From NCBI GenBank assembly GCA_033762715.1, contig JANRLL010000012.1:62001-126000 (forward strand): a DNA stretch of 64,000 nt. The letters are read 5' to 3'. The position numbers and the translations under genes were made by a program. A model generated the notes under the pieces. It was given only the letters and a program-made list of their open reading frames with translations, ran no database searches and was not told where the DNA came from. Below are positions 8,489 through 17,663 of this stretch, one piece after another; position 1 is the first letter of the stretch, and each line of letters starts with the position of its first letter. The stretch is from JANRLL01 sp033762715. GTDB lineage: Bacteria; Pseudomonadota; Alphaproteobacteria; Rickettsiales; SXRF01.

Positions 8489-9201
8489 AAGCCAAGCGCC
8501 TCCTTAGGGGTAATGGCACCATCATAGAGCGCGCGGCCAATAATCACGCCTTCAATACCTTTAATTTCATGCTCTTTATAGGCTTTGATATCAGCCACCG
8601 AACTAATGCCGCCGGAGGCAATCACCGGAATGGTAATATCTTCGGCAAGCTTCACGGTTTCTTCAATATTGGGCCCCTGCATGGCGCCATCGCGGCTGAT
8701 ATCGGTATAGATAATCGCGCACACGCCGGCATCTTCAAAACGCTTAGCCAAATCAATTGCCGATTGATCCGACACCTCTGCCCAGCCCTCCACCGCCACC
8801 TTGCCAGCTTTTGCATCAACCCCCACTGCGATTTGCCCAGGAAATAAACGGCAGGCTTCTTTAACCAACAGCGGATTGCGCAGCGCAATCGTGCCCAAAA
8901 TTACACGTGAAATACCGGCTTCCAGCCAACGCGCGATCAGATCCATATTGCGAATGCCGCCGCCCAATTGCACCGGCATAGTCACGCGAGAGAGAATCGA
9001 TTTAACCGCCGCTTCATTCACCGGCTTGCCTTCAAATGCGCCATTTAAATCCACCACATGCAGCCATTCAAATCCAGCCTGCTCAAACTGTTCTGCCTGT
9101 TCGGCGGGACTCTTTGCAAACACCGTGGCTTTATCCATCTCGCCGCGCAATAAGCGCACGCATTGTCCGTCTTTTAAATCAATTGCAGGATAGAGAATCA
9201 T
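8485..9201 (-). CDS. hisA: 1-(5-phosphoribosyl)-5-[(5-phosphoribosylamino)methylideneamino]imidazole-4-carboxamide isomerase
   Basis: Amadori rearrangement of ProFAR to PRFAR, fourth step of histidine synthesis. 238-residue TIM barrel. The N-terminal catalytic Asp is in LYPAIDLKDGQCVRL and the second in IIYTDISRDGAMQGPN; phosphate loops are LGGGIRN and ASGGISS. Paralogous to hisF in the same operon. It overlaps the upstream GNAT gene and the downstream membrane gene by 4 nt each. Confidence 0.97.
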   Translation of the reverse strand: MILYPAIDLKDGQCVRLLRGEMDKATVFAKSPAEQAEQFEQAGFEWLHVVDLNGAFEGKPVNEAAVKSILSRVTMPVQLGGGIRNMDLIARWLEAGISRVILGTIALRNPLLVKEACRLFPGQIAVGVDAKAGKVAVEGWAEVSDQSAIDLAKRFEDAGVCAIIYTDISRDGAMQGPNIEETVKLAEDITIPVIASGGISSVADIKAYKEHEIKGIEGVIIGRALYDGAITPKEALGL

Positions 9202-9734
9202 ATCAAAGTACTAATAGGCTCCAGGTTTTTATAATAAAAGCGTCCGCCAATCATCTGCGCGTTCACAAATTCATAGTAAGGCAGCTCACCCCAACAAATA
9301 TAACCGCATTCTTCGTAGATACGAATCGCACGCTCTTGCGTTTGCCGCACACTTAGGCGCAAAACAGAAAAGCCTTGCGACCGCGCTTCACGCTCTGCTG
9401 CTTCAAGCAACATTTTCGCCAACCCATGCCCGCGCGCCCAAGGTGCAACAAAATGCGCTTCCAGCGCGACGCAAAACGACGAGGTTTCTTTACTGGGACC
9501 TGGTTTGAGCAACTGTACACTGCCAGCCAATACGCCATCTAAGCGCGCAGCAAATAGCACGCGGTCCGGCACTACCAGCACGCCTTTCCAATAGGTCTCC
9601 AGCAAATCTTTGCCTGGCGGCACCACCCAGTTAAAGCCGATACCATCGCGAATAGCATCCTCGGTGGCCTGGACCAATTCTGTTAAATCGGCATGGCGAA
9701 ATTCACTTAATCGTTCAACGCGCGCGCCACTCAT
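9198..9734 (-). CDS. GNAT family N-acetyltransferase
   Basis: Acetyl-CoA-dependent acyltransferase, 178 residues. The acetyl-CoA pyrophosphate loop is HFVAPWARGHGLAKMLLEAA (Arg-Gly-x-Gly-x-Ala type), and motif B is QTQERAIRIYEECGYICWGE, typical of small-molecule or amino-terminal GNATs. It sits between hisH and hisA with ATGA overlaps at both ends, so it is translated with them. The substrate is unknown. It may act on a metabolite that accumulates in this pathway, but that is speculation. Confidence 0.9.
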   Translation of the reverse strand: MSGARVERLSEFRHADLTELVQATEDAIRDGIGFNWVVPPGKDLLETYWKGVLVVPDRVLFAARLDGVLAGSVQLLKPGPSKETSSFCVALEAHFVAPWARGHGLAKMLLEAAEREARSQGFSVLRLSVRQTQERAIRIYEECGYICWGELPYYEFVNAQMIGGRFYYKNLEPISTLI

Positions 9735-10354
9735 GCAGCAATACCCACAAAATTTTTCAACAAGGCCAGTCCCGTTGCCTGACTTTTTTCCGGATGGAAC
9801 TGTGTACCGATAATATTGCCTCGCGCAACGATGGCGGTAATCTCCTGACCATAATCCACCGTAGCCAGCACATCGGCGCGGTCACATCCCACCGCATGAT
9901 AGCTATGGACAAAATACGCATGCGCGCCTTCTTGAATGCCCTTCAGCAGCGGGTGATCATGTTTTATGGCCAGTGTGTTCCAGCCCATATGCGGAATTTT
10001 ATGCGGCTGCTGCGGAAGCGCCACTACTTCGCCAATGAGCCAGCCCAACCCGTCATGCAGCCCATGCTCATGCCCTTTCTGAAATAGCATTTGCATGCCC
10101 ACGCAAATACCCAGGAATGGTTTTTTATGCTCAAGCACCTGCTCTTCCAACGCATCGATCATACCGGTAATTTGTTTGAGGCCACGCATGCAATCAGCAA
10201 AAGCGCCTACACCTGGCAACACGATGTGGCTCGCATTTTTTAGCGCGGCTGGATCATTCGTGACGACCACCTGCTTGCCTGCTGCTATGCGCTCAAAGGC
10301 CTTGGCGACCGAACGCAAATTACCGGAGCCATAATCAATAATCGCTACACTCAT
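9731..10354 (-). CDS. hisH: Imidazole glycerol phosphate synthase glutaminase subunit
   Basis: Class I glutamine amidotransferase that feeds ammonia to HisF. 207 residues. The nucleophile Cys is in FLGICVGMQMLF, the His-Glu pair in GTQFHPEKSQ, and the oxyanion strand is HIVLPGVGAFADCM. It overlaps the DUF2628 gene upstream and the GNAT gene downstream by 4 nt each. Confidence 0.97.
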   Translation of the reverse strand: MSVAIIDYGSGNLRSVAKAFERIAAGKQVVVTNDPAALKNASHIVLPGVGAFADCMRGLKQITGMIDALEEQVLEHKKPFLGICVGMQMLFQKGHEHGLHDGLGWLIGEVVALPQQPHKIPHMGWNTLAIKHDHPLLKGIQEGAHAYFVHSYHAVGCDRADVLATVDYGQEITAIVARGNIIGTQFHPEKSQATGLALLKNFVGIAA

Positions 10355-10746
10355 CCGGCCTTCGCTATATAGCGTTCAAAATAGCGCTGCTCTGCGCGCA
10401 GCAAATTATCGGCAACCGAGACATCGGCAACAATATAACCTTTGCGAGTCAGCTTGGCGCGGATCCAATCATTGGCTTGCAGCCCGACAAAAACCTGAAT
10501 AGCAAATTGTATAATACCCGCCGAAGCCATGCCGAGCATATGCTGTTTTACCAGCGCGCTTAATAATGCGTAGGTCAATACCAGCAGAATCGTCTGCAAC
10601 CATAAGCGTTGATAGAGCGCCCACAAGCCGGTGAATATGAAGCCGTATAGATTAAAGCCTTCCAGCACAAAAATCGGCTTTTCAGCCGCATGCGGAATGG
10701 AGGGCTTCACATGCACAGTATAGATGCGTGTGCGGTTAAAGAACAT
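10351..10746 (-). CDS. DUF2628 domain membrane protein
   Basis: 131-residue protein from the ATG at 10746, which follows the hisB stop by 1 nt. It opens with FFNRTRIYTVHVKPS and EKPIFVLEGFNLYGFIFTGLW, typical of DUF2628. Two hydrophobic segments follow (LWLQTILLVLTYALLSAL and the GIIQFAIQVFVGLQA region), then a soluble C-terminus. A DUF2628 gene between hisB and hisH is a conserved alphaproteobacterial arrangement. Function is unknown; longer in-frame extensions lie wholly inside hisB and are rejected. Confidence 0.9.
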   Translation of the reverse strand: MFFNRTRIYTVHVKPSIPHAAEKPIFVLEGFNLYGFIFTGLWALYQRLWLQTILLVLTYALLSALVKQHMLGMASAGIIQFAIQVFVGLQANDWIRAKLTRKGYIVADVSVADNLLRAEQRYFERYIAKAG

Positions 10747-10747
10747 G

Positions 10748-11347
10748 CTAGAGGCTGCCTCCCAGCGTTCCTTTGGTAGATGGTATCGCATCACTCTTGC
10801 GCGGATCAATGCTGGTTGCCACGCGCAAACTGCGCGCCAAACCTTTATAGCAAGATTCGATGATATGGTGGTTGTTGATGCCGTAAAGATTTTCGACATG
10901 CAAGGTCGCACCCGCCGCAAAGGCAAAGGCCTGGAACCATTCGCGGAATAATTCCGTATCCATCTCGCCTAGTTTCGGTTTGGTGAAATCCACTTTCCAA
11001 ATAAAATAGGGACGGCCCGACAAATCAATCGCCACGCGCGACAAGGTTTCGTCCATCGGAATATAGGCATGCGCATAGCGCGTGATGCCTTTGCGTTCAC
11101 CCAGCGCTTTGGCAATGGCCTCGCCAATGGCAATGCCGGTATCTTCGGTGGTGTGGTGCGCGTCGATATGCAAATCGCCTTTGGCCGATACGTTCAAATC
11201 GATCAAGCTGTGACGCGATAATTGCTCCAGCATATGATCCAAAAATCCAACGCCGGTCGAGACGGTATATTGACCGGTCCCATCGAGATTCACCTCGACC
11301 GTAATTTGGGTTTCATTGGTTTTGCGCGTGACCGTTGCTTTACGCAT
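10748..11347 (-). CDS. hisB: Imidazoleglycerol-phosphate dehydratase
   Basis: Dehydrates IGP to imidazole acetol phosphate, a manganese enzyme. 199 residues, monofunctional type without the phosphatase domain. The two metal-binding repeats show as DAHHTTEDTGIAIGEA and the NNHHIIESCYKGLARSLR stretch. It is the first gene of the minus-strand operon and reads divergently from hslV across about 106 bp. AAGGATAACGCC precedes the ATG and provides the ribosome-binding site. Confidence 0.97.
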   Translation of the reverse strand: MRKATVTRKTNETQITVEVNLDGTGQYTVSTGVGFLDHMLEQLSRHSLIDLNVSAKGDLHIDAHHTTEDTGIAIGEAIAKALGERKGITRYAHAYIPMDETLSRVAIDLSGRPYFIWKVDFTKPKLGEMDTELFREWFQAFAFAAGATLHVENLYGINNHHIIESCYKGLARSLRVATSIDPRKSDAIPSTKGTLGGSL

Positions 11348-11453
11348 GGCGTTATCCTTATAAATGCTTCTAGATGCTTAGTTTTTAGCAGAAAATCCGC
11401 CCTTGACAAGCCATCCCTTGAAAACATCGGGCAAAAGCACCATCTTACTTACT

Positions 11454-12020
11454 ATGCAAGACCAACATCATAATCCTAATCAATGGTATGGCACGACCAT
11501 TCTCTGTGTGCGCAAGGGCGGGAAAACCGTGCTAGCGGGCGACGGACAGGTCACGCTGGGCCATACCGTTATTAAAGCAACCGCCAAGAAAGTCCGCACC
11601 CTCGCCGATGGCAGTATTATTGCAGGTTTCGCGGGTGCAACGGCTGATGCGTTTACCCTGTTTGAACGCCTCGAAGCCAAGCTCGAAAAGCACCCAGGCC
11701 AGCTCACTCGCGCTTGCGTGGAATTGGCCAAAGACTGGCGCACCGATCGCTATTTGCGCCGCCTAGAGGCGATGATGGCAGTGGCCGATGACAAAACGGC
11801 GTTGATTTTAAGCGGCACCGGCGATGTGTTGGAGCCGGAAGACGGCATTATCGGTATTGGCTCAGGCGGCATGTATGCGCTATCGGCCGCGCGTGCCTTA
11901 TCCACCGTTGAGGGGTTGGATGCAGAAGAAATCGTGCGCCGGGCGATGAAAGTCGCTGCCGATATCTGTGTCTATACCAATAGCAACCTCACGATCGAAA
12001 CTTTATCTAGCAGCTCCTAA
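11454..12020 (+). CDS. hslV: ATP-dependent protease subunit HslV (ClpQ)
   Basis: Proteasome-like peptidase subunit that degrades proteins fed by HslU. 188 residues from the ATG at 11454. The catalytic Thr follows a 13-residue propeptide (WYG-TTILCVRKGGK), a short propeptide common in Alphaproteobacteria. GDGQVTLGHTV and the GIGSGGMYALSAARAL segment are family hallmarks. An upstream TTG at 11403 is in frame but would lengthen the propeptide without benefit. hslU begins 10 nt after the stop. Confidence 0.95.
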   Translation: MQDQHHNPNQWYGTTILCVRKGGKTVLAGDGQVTLGHTVIKATAKKVRTLADGSIIAGFAGATADAFTLFERLEAKLEKHPGQLTRACVELAKDWRTDRYLRRLEAMMAVADDKTALILSGTGDVLEPEDGIIGIGSGGMYALSAARALSTVEGLDAEEIVRRAMKVAADICVYTNSNLTIETLSSSS

Positions 12021-12030
12021 TATTGCGCAT

Positions 12031-13353
12031 ATGAACAACCTATCCCCTTCCGATTTAACGCCTAAGGAAATCGTGGCCGAGCTCGACCGTTTCATTATCG
12101 GTCAATCGGATGCGAAGCGCTCGGTTGCATTGGCATTGCGTAACCGTTGGCGCCGCGCCAATGTGCCGGAAGCCATGCGCGAAGACATTATCCCTAAAAA
12201 TATTTTGATGATTGGACCCACCGGTGTGGGCAAAACGGAGATTGCTCGTCGCCTAGCAAAATTGGCGCAGGCACCGTTTTTGAAAATTGAAGCCACCAAA
12301 TTCACCGAAGTGGGTTATGTCGGGCGCGATGTCGATTCAATCGTGCGCGATTTGGCAGAAGTTGCGATCAAAATGGTGCGCACCAATAAGCATAAAGAAG
12401 TACACGCCAAAGCCGTTGCTGCCACAGAAGAACGTCTGCTCAATGCGCTGGTGGGTGAAAGCGCTAGTCCCGATACACGCGCTAAATTCCGTGTAAAATT
12501 GCATGCGGGTGAGTTGGAAGATAAAGAGATCGATTTGGAAGTAGCCGATAATGGTTCGGCCGCATCCAGCTTCGATATTCCAGGTATGCCTGGCGGCCAG
12601 ATTGGCATGATCAATATTGGCGATATGCTCGGCAAAGCGCTGGGTGGCCGCACGAAGACAAAACGCACTACGGTGAAAACCGGCCGTGAATTGGTGATGC
12701 AGGAAGAAAGTGAAAAGCTGCTCGATCAGGATACGGTGATTCAAGAAGCGATCCAAGCCGTCGAAAATAACGGCATCGTGTTTTTAGATGAGATCGACAA
12801 GATCGCGCGCAACAGCGAATTACGCGGCGGCGATGTCAGCCGCGAAGGCGTGCAGCGTGATTTGCTGCCACTCATTGAAGGCACCACGGTTGCCACCAAA
12901 TACGGCCCGATTAAAACCGACCATATTTTATTCATCGCATCGGGTGCGTTTCATATGGCCAAGCCGTCTGACCTGTTGCCGGAATTACAGGGGCGTCTGC
13001 CCATTCGTGTGGAGCTTAATGCGCTGAGCGAAGACGATATGGTGCGAATTCTAACCGAGCCGGAAACCAGCATGACCAAACAATATACGGCCTTGCTTGC
13101 CACCGAGCAGGTTGCGCTGCACTTTACCGATGATGGTATTGCTGCACTGGCTGAAATTGCAACCCGCATCAACCGCGAGGTGGAAAATATTGGTGCGCGG
13201 CGCCTGCATACCATTATGGAAAAACTGTTGGAAAGCTTGAGCTTTGAAGCACCCGATAAACAAGGTTCTGCTATCACCATCGATACGGCCTATGTCAACG
13301 CACAGCTCGAAAAACTCGCGCAAAACACCGACCTCAGCAAATTCATTTTGTAA
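12031..13353 (+). CDS. hslU: ATP-dependent protease ATPase subunit HslU (ClpY)
   Basis: AAA+ unfoldase partner of HslV, 440 residues. It begins with the family signature LTPKEIVAELDRFIIGQ. Walker A is GPTGVGKTE, the pore/I-domain region includes KFTEVGYVGRDVDSIVRDL, Walker B is GIVFLDEIDKIA, and sensor 2 is NIGARRLHTIMEKLLE. The C-terminus ends in Asp-Leu-Ser-Lys-Phe-Ile-Leu, the tail that inserts into HslV. The start is the ATG right after the hslV stop. The gene ends 2 nt from the convergent lptG. Confidence 0.97.
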   Translation: MNNLSPSDLTPKEIVAELDRFIIGQSDAKRSVALALRNRWRRANVPEAMREDIIPKNILMIGPTGVGKTEIARRLAKLAQAPFLKIEATKFTEVGYVGRDVDSIVRDLAEVAIKMVRTNKHKEVHAKAVAATEERLLNALVGESASPDTRAKFRVKLHAGELEDKEIDLEVADNGSAASSFDIPGMPGGQIGMINIGDMLGKALGGRTKTKRTTVKTGRELVMQEESEKLLDQDTVIQEAIQAVENNGIVFLDEIDKIARNSELRGGDVSREGVQRDLLPLIEGTTVATKYGPIKTDHILFIASGAFHMAKPSDLLPELQGRLPIRVELNALSEDDMVRILTEPETSMTKQYTALLATEQVALHFTDDGIAALAEIATRINREVENIGARRLHTIMEKLLESLSFEAPDKQGSAITIDTAYVNAQLEKLAQNTDLSKFIL

Positions 13354-13355
13354 GC

Positions 13356-14450
13356 CTAACCATCCTCTAAATGCAGCAACAACGCTGCACCCAACATGAT
13401 GACAATGCAGGCCGGTGCCCAAGCGGCAAGCCAAATCGGCAGCGATCCAGATTCACCGAACGCATTGATGATGCGTGTGAAGAAATTCAGCAAGAAGCCG
13501 GTGATCATACCAGCCACAATCAGGATACCGATTTTACCGCGGCGTGGCAGGCGCAGTGAGAACACCGCGGCAACTAGCACCGTTCCCATCAGCAGAAAGG
13601 GTGATGCCAGCAAGGTCTGCCAATACAGCCTGTGTTTCATCGCCGAGAATCCGGCGCGTTCTAGCATCTCGATAAAGGCCGGTAGTGCCCAAAACGACAT
13701 GGTCTCGGGTGAAGCAAAACTCTCTTGAATATTGCCCATGGTCAGCGTCGTTGGCAAATCTTGTTCATCAATAAATTCCGGCGGCTTTCCTGGCACCGAG
13801 CGCGTCACATTCGACAGTTTTAATCGGCCTGGTTCCAGCACTGCACGCTTCACATCCAAGCGCTCGGCGAATTTTTTGTGCCCATCAAACGTATAGATAA
13901 TGACGTCATGAAACGACATGTCCGACGGCGATACGTTGGGCGAATAAATAATATGCTCGCTGTCTTTTTCAATTTGCCGCAGCCACAATCCGGAAGATGA
14001 AATAGACAGCAAGCTGATGCGACCGCTGAAATAACGCGCCTCTACCTGTTCATGCCGAAGCAGTAAGACTGACGCGAACGGACCAAAGGCAATCGTCATA
14101 AACACACCGAATGCCATCACCACGGCCATCGCTGGCGCTAGAAATTGCCACACCGATACGCCGGCCGAGCGAGTGACAATCAACTCATGCGTGCGCGTTA
14201 GGCGCGTCAGCGCCAGCATGCTGCCAATCAGCACCGCATAGGGCACGAATTTTTGAATCAAGGTGGGAAGCTTGAGTGCGGTCAGCTCTAAGATAATCGA
14301 CATGGGAATCGTATCACGGCCGGAAGCACGGCGCAGTAATTCGATCACGTCAATCAAGACCGCAAGCACCGCCAAACCAAATAAGGCAATCAAAATCGAA
14401 ACCAGAAAATGCCGCGCGATATAGACCGATAAAATCCAGGGCAGTCTCAT
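13356..14450 (-). CDS. lptG: LPS export ABC transporter permease LptG
   Basis: Inner-membrane permease of the LptB2FG complex that extracts lipopolysaccharide. 364 residues with three N-terminal and three C-terminal transmembrane segments flanking a periplasmic jellyroll. FVPYAVLIGSMLALTRLTRT followed by HELIVTRSAG is the coupling-helix region typical of LptF/G. It overlaps lptF by 4 nt. The C-terminal NFFTRIINAFGESGSLPIWL matches LptG rather than LptF. Confidence 0.94.
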   Translation of the reverse strand: MRLPWILSVYIARHFLVSILIALFGLAVLAVLIDVIELLRRASGRDTIPMSIILELTALKLPTLIQKFVPYAVLIGSMLALTRLTRTHELIVTRSAGVSVWQFLAPAMAVVMAFGVFMTIAFGPFASVLLLRHEQVEARYFSGRISLLSISSSGLWLRQIEKDSEHIIYSPNVSPSDMSFHDVIIYTFDGHKKFAERLDVKRAVLEPGRLKLSNVTRSVPGKPPEFIDEQDLPTTLTMGNIQESFASPETMSFWALPAFIEMLERAGFSAMKHRLYWQTLLASPFLLMGTVLVAAVFSLRLPRRGKIGILIVAGMITGFLLNFFTRIINAFGESGSLPIWLAAWAPACIVIMLGAALLLHLEDG

Positions 14451-15556
14451 GAGGATGCTCCGGAAGTGGATTTTATTTTCCGAACACGGCTATGATCGGA
14501 GAGCACCCAGCACGCCGCCCACATCGGCAGCAACAAGTTCAGATACGCCACCACCACCGCATGATCGTAGATCGCAACAAACCCACGTAGCCCCACCGAA
14601 CTAAATAGCAGCACCGTGGCGCATACCACGGCAAAGGCAATACGCTGCCATTGCCCACGACGGCTGAACTGGCCCGAAAGCACCACGGCCAGCGCAATCA
14701 AGCCTAAACAAAACACATAGGCCGGCCATAATAATCGCTGATGCCCTTCAGCGACGCGCTTTTTATTTTCACTCTCGGTCAGATTCGGGTCATTGGTAAA
14801 TAGCTGATCGATATAGAGCTCTTGCGGATCAGGGATGCGTTCGCGCATCGACTTGGTATAGAGGCTGATATCGAGCGCATAATGCTCAAAATTAAGCAGT
14901 GATAATTTGCCCTTGCTCATCTCTTGGCGATTGCCGTTTTTCAGCAAAAAACGCGGACCTTTCGGCGTTTCAACCAGCTTGCCTTCTTCGGCCATCATGG
15001 TCACCGATGCGTTGGCCTGCCTACTGTCATGCACCAAAATGCCATGGAGAATATTGTCGCTATCGCGCTCGCGAATAAAAACCGTCAACCCATCCACCGG
15101 ATTGCTAAAGACGCCTTCTTCAAGAAAAATGGAGGCGTAGTTATTGCGCAAGAAATATTGCATTTCCTTGAATTGGCGGTAGCTCGCCGGCAATAAATAA
15201 ATCGCAATCAGATAGGCAAGAATCGTGACCATCATCGCCACCTGAATGGCAGGCCGCGCCAAACGCCAATTACTTAAGCCCGCCCCTTGCAGCACCACCA
15301 ATTCGCTATCGCCCTTGAGCTTGTGGTAAACAAAGAGCACCGAACAGAAAAAAGCCGGTGGTAAAATCATAAATAGCAGCGAGGGAACCAACAAGGCGGT
15401 TAGTTTCAAAAAGATAGCAACCGACACACCTTGGTTGACAATAAAGTCAATAAATCTCAGCGCTTGCGTCAGCCAGATGATACTGGTAAGGCTGAACGTA
15501 ATCAGCAACGTTGAATGGACAAGATGTCGCGCGATATAGCTGTTATAACGATACAT
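14447..15556 (-). CDS. lptF: LPS export ABC transporter permease LptF
   Basis: Partner permease of LptG, 369 residues. The N-terminal region IIWLTQALRFIDFIVNQGVS and the coupling segment KLKGDSELVVLQGAGLSNW identify LptF. A periplasmic domain of about 160 residues lies between two sets of three membrane helices. It is the first gene of the lptFG pair and is divergent from pepA across 44 bp. LptF next to pepA is a common arrangement in proteobacteria. Confidence 0.94.
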   Translation of the reverse strand: MYRYNSYIARHLVHSTLLITFSLTSIIWLTQALRFIDFIVNQGVSVAIFLKLTALLVPSLLFMILPPAFFCSVLFVYHKLKGDSELVVLQGAGLSNWRLARPAIQVAMMVTILAYLIAIYLLPASYRQFKEMQYFLRNNYASIFLEEGVFSNPVDGLTVFIRERDSDNILHGILVHDSRQANASVTMMAEEGKLVETPKGPRFLLKNGNRQEMSKGKLSLLNFEHYALDISLYTKSMRERIPDPQELYIDQLFTNDPNLTESENKKRVAEGHQRLLWPAYVFCLGLIALAVVLSGQFSRRGQWQRIAFAVVCATVLLFSSVGLRGFVAIYDHAVVVAYLNLLLPMWAACWVLSDHSRVRKIKSTSGASS

Positions 15557-15600
15557 AGTTTTGTGTTTAGCCTGAAAGCAATATAAAAGGAAGTCCCCTC

Positions 15601-17097
15601 ATGAAAATCCATTTTTCTGAACTTTCCAAAGCCCTGCCTGCCGATAAATTAATTATTATACCGGTGGGTGACGATAAAAAGCTGCCTGCCAGCGCGGCGG
15701 CCCTTAATAAGGCAGCCGGTGGCGCCTTGCAAAAAGCGCTCTCCACAGGGAAATTTTCAGGCAAAGCTGGACAATATATCACCATCATCGCTCCCGAAGG
15801 CTTAAAAGCCGAGCGCGTGATCTTAGCGGGCTATGGCAAGGCCTCTGCTCTTGATCAAAAGGCACTGGAAAATTTAGGCGGCGGCACCATTGCGCATATT
15901 CATGCAGCCGGTGCAACCTCTGCTACATTCATTTGGGACGGCGTCAAAGGCACACCGAAAGAAGCAGCCGCTTATATCGCCCACGGCGCGCATCTGCGCA
16001 GCTATCACTTCCATAAATATTTTACCAAACTCACCGCCGATGAAAAATTCCTGGTTGCGAATTTTACCGTGGCAACGACCGGCAGCAAAGCAGCGGCGGC
16101 CTCGTATGCATCGCTTGAGAAGTTGGCAGACGGTATTTTCTTCACGCGCGATGTGGTCAATGAACCAGCGAATGTGATTTACCCCGAAACCTTAGCCGCG
16201 CGTGCGCAAGAGCTCAAAAAGCTTGGCGTCGAAGTGCAAGTGCTCGGTGAAGCTGAGATGAAAAAACTCGGCATGGGCGCGCTACTGGGTGTGGGTCAAG
16301 GATCCGAGCGTGAATCAAAATTAGTAGTGCTGCGTTGGAACGGATTGGGCAAAGCCTCGAAAGAAGCGCCGATTGCATTTGTGGGCAAAGGCGTGACGTT
16401 TGACACGGGCGGCATCAGCATCAAGCCGGCAGCTGGCATGGAAGAAATGAAATGGGATATGGGCGGCGCTGGCGTGGTGATTGGCTTGATGAAAGCCCTC
16501 GCCGGCCGTAAAGCCAAAGTGAATGTGGTCGGTGTTGCCGGCCTGGTGGAAAATATGCCCGATGGCAATGCGCAGCGCCCTGGCGACGTGGTGACTTCGA
16601 TGTCGGGACAAACTATCGAAGTGCTTAACACCGATGCGGAAGGTCGTTTGGTACTCGCGGATGCGCTATGGTACACCAAAGAAAAATTCAAACCCAAATT
16701 CATGATCAACCTGGCAACACTGACGGGTGCAATTATTGTGGCACTCGGCACCTCGCGCGCAGGTCTGTTCTCCAATAATGACAAGTTAGCCGACCAGCTG
16801 TTTAAAACCGGCGAGAAAACTGGTGAAGAGCTATGGCGCCTGCCGCTAGCGGATGTGTACGACAAACAAATCAACTCAGACATTGCCGACATGCAAAATA
16901 TTGGCAAAGACCGCGAAGCCGGTTCGATCACCGCTGCGCAATTCCTGCAGCGCTTTGTGGGCAATGTGCCGTGGGCGCATTTGGATATTGCGGGTGTTGC
17001 CTGGAGCAAACGTGATTCGGCGATTGCTGCCAAAGGCGCTACGGCATTTGGCGTGCGTCTACTCAATAAATTGGTGGAAGATTTCTACGAGAAATGA
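15601..17097 (+). CDS. pepA: Leucyl aminopeptidase (M17 family)
   Basis: Cytosolic dizinc aminopeptidase, 498 residues. The family signature NTDAEGRLVLADAL is intact; metal ligands also lie in VGKGVTFDTGGISIKP and KWDMGGAGVV. The N-terminal macro-like regulatory domain is present. AAGGAAG precedes the ATG at 15601. The stop overlaps the start of holC by 4 nt, an arrangement kept in many proteobacteria. Confidence 0.96.
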   Translation: MKIHFSELSKALPADKLIIIPVGDDKKLPASAAALNKAAGGALQKALSTGKFSGKAGQYITIIAPEGLKAERVILAGYGKASALDQKALENLGGGTIAHIHAAGATSATFIWDGVKGTPKEAAAYIAHGAHLRSYHFHKYFTKLTADEKFLVANFTVATTGSKAAAASYASLEKLADGIFFTRDVVNEPANVIYPETLAARAQELKKLGVEVQVLGEAEMKKLGMGALLGVGQGSERESKLVVLRWNGLGKASKEAPIAFVGKGVTFDTGGISIKPAAGMEEMKWDMGGAGVVIGLMKALAGRKAKVNVVGVAGLVENMPDGNAQRPGDVVTSMSGQTIEVLNTDAEGRLVLADALWYTKEKFKPKFMINLATLTGAIIVALGTSRAGLFSNNDKLADQLFKTGEKTGEELWRLPLADVYDKQINSDIADMQNIGKDREAGSITAAQFLQRFVGNVPWAHLDIAGVAWSKRDSAIAAKGATAFGVRLLNKLVEDFYEK

Positions 17098-17549
17098 CCG
17101 CCATCCAGTTTTATCACCTAACCACCACATCGCTGGAACGGGCGCTGCCGAAGCTGCTGGAAAAAGCCTATAGCGTTGGTATGAAAACCTTGGTCGTCAC
17201 TGCCTCTGAAGAGCAAATGGAATCGCTCAACCAATGGCTGTGGACCTATAATCCCGGTAATTTCTTGCCACATGGTAGTGTCAAGGAAGCCCATCAGGCG
17301 CAGCAACCTATTTTGCTTTCCACCAGCGCCGATAATCAAAACCAGGCGACCTTGCTGGTCGTCACCGATGGCAGCATGCCGGATGCGCCTGAGCAATTTG
17401 AGCGGGTGTTTGATTTGTTTAATGGCAGCGACCCGCAAGCGGTCGAAGCTGCACGCAGGCGTTGGTCGCATTATAAAACGGCCGGCCACGAACTTACCTA
17501 TATGCGCCAAACGCCTCAGGGGTCTTGGGAAAATAAAACCGGCGCTTAA
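17094..17549 (+). CDS. holC: DNA polymerase III chi subunit
   Basis: Chi subunit of the clamp loader, which contacts SSB. 151 residues, normal length. AIQFYHLTTTSLERALPKLL at the N-terminus and QPILLSTSADNQNQATLLVV in the middle match the family, and the C-terminal helix includes ARRRWSHYKTAGHELTYMRQ. Its ATG overlaps the pepA stop (ATGA). Confidence 0.93.
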   Translation: MTAIQFYHLTTTSLERALPKLLEKAYSVGMKTLVVTASEEQMESLNQWLWTYNPGNFLPHGSVKEAHQAQQPILLSTSADNQNQATLLVVTDGSMPDAPEQFERVFDLFNGSDPQAVEAARRRWSHYKTAGHELTYMRQTPQGSWENKTGA

Positions 17550-17606
17550 TAAGCCATCCACTTGATTTTTCTTGCTAATTATTTTCCGCCTTCCTGGTAT
17601 TCGCGA

Positions 17607-17634
17607 TTGCTTCTAGGCTAAATTGCTGTAAAAT
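17607..17634 (+). promoter_or_regulatory. Candidate promoter for the GGDEF gene
   Basis: TTGCTT (17607-17612) and TAAAAT (17629-17634) are separated by 16 nt and lie 30 nt before the ATG at 17664. A tandem AATAGTTA repeat follows the -10 element. Read from sequence only. Confidence 0.4.
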
Positions 17635-17663
17635 AGTTAAAAATAGTTAGCGATTGGTGTTAG

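Noticed and set aside
11403..11453. Upstream TTG start for hslV
   Set aside because: It would add 17 residues before a propeptide whose length already fits the family; the ATG at 11454 is simpler.
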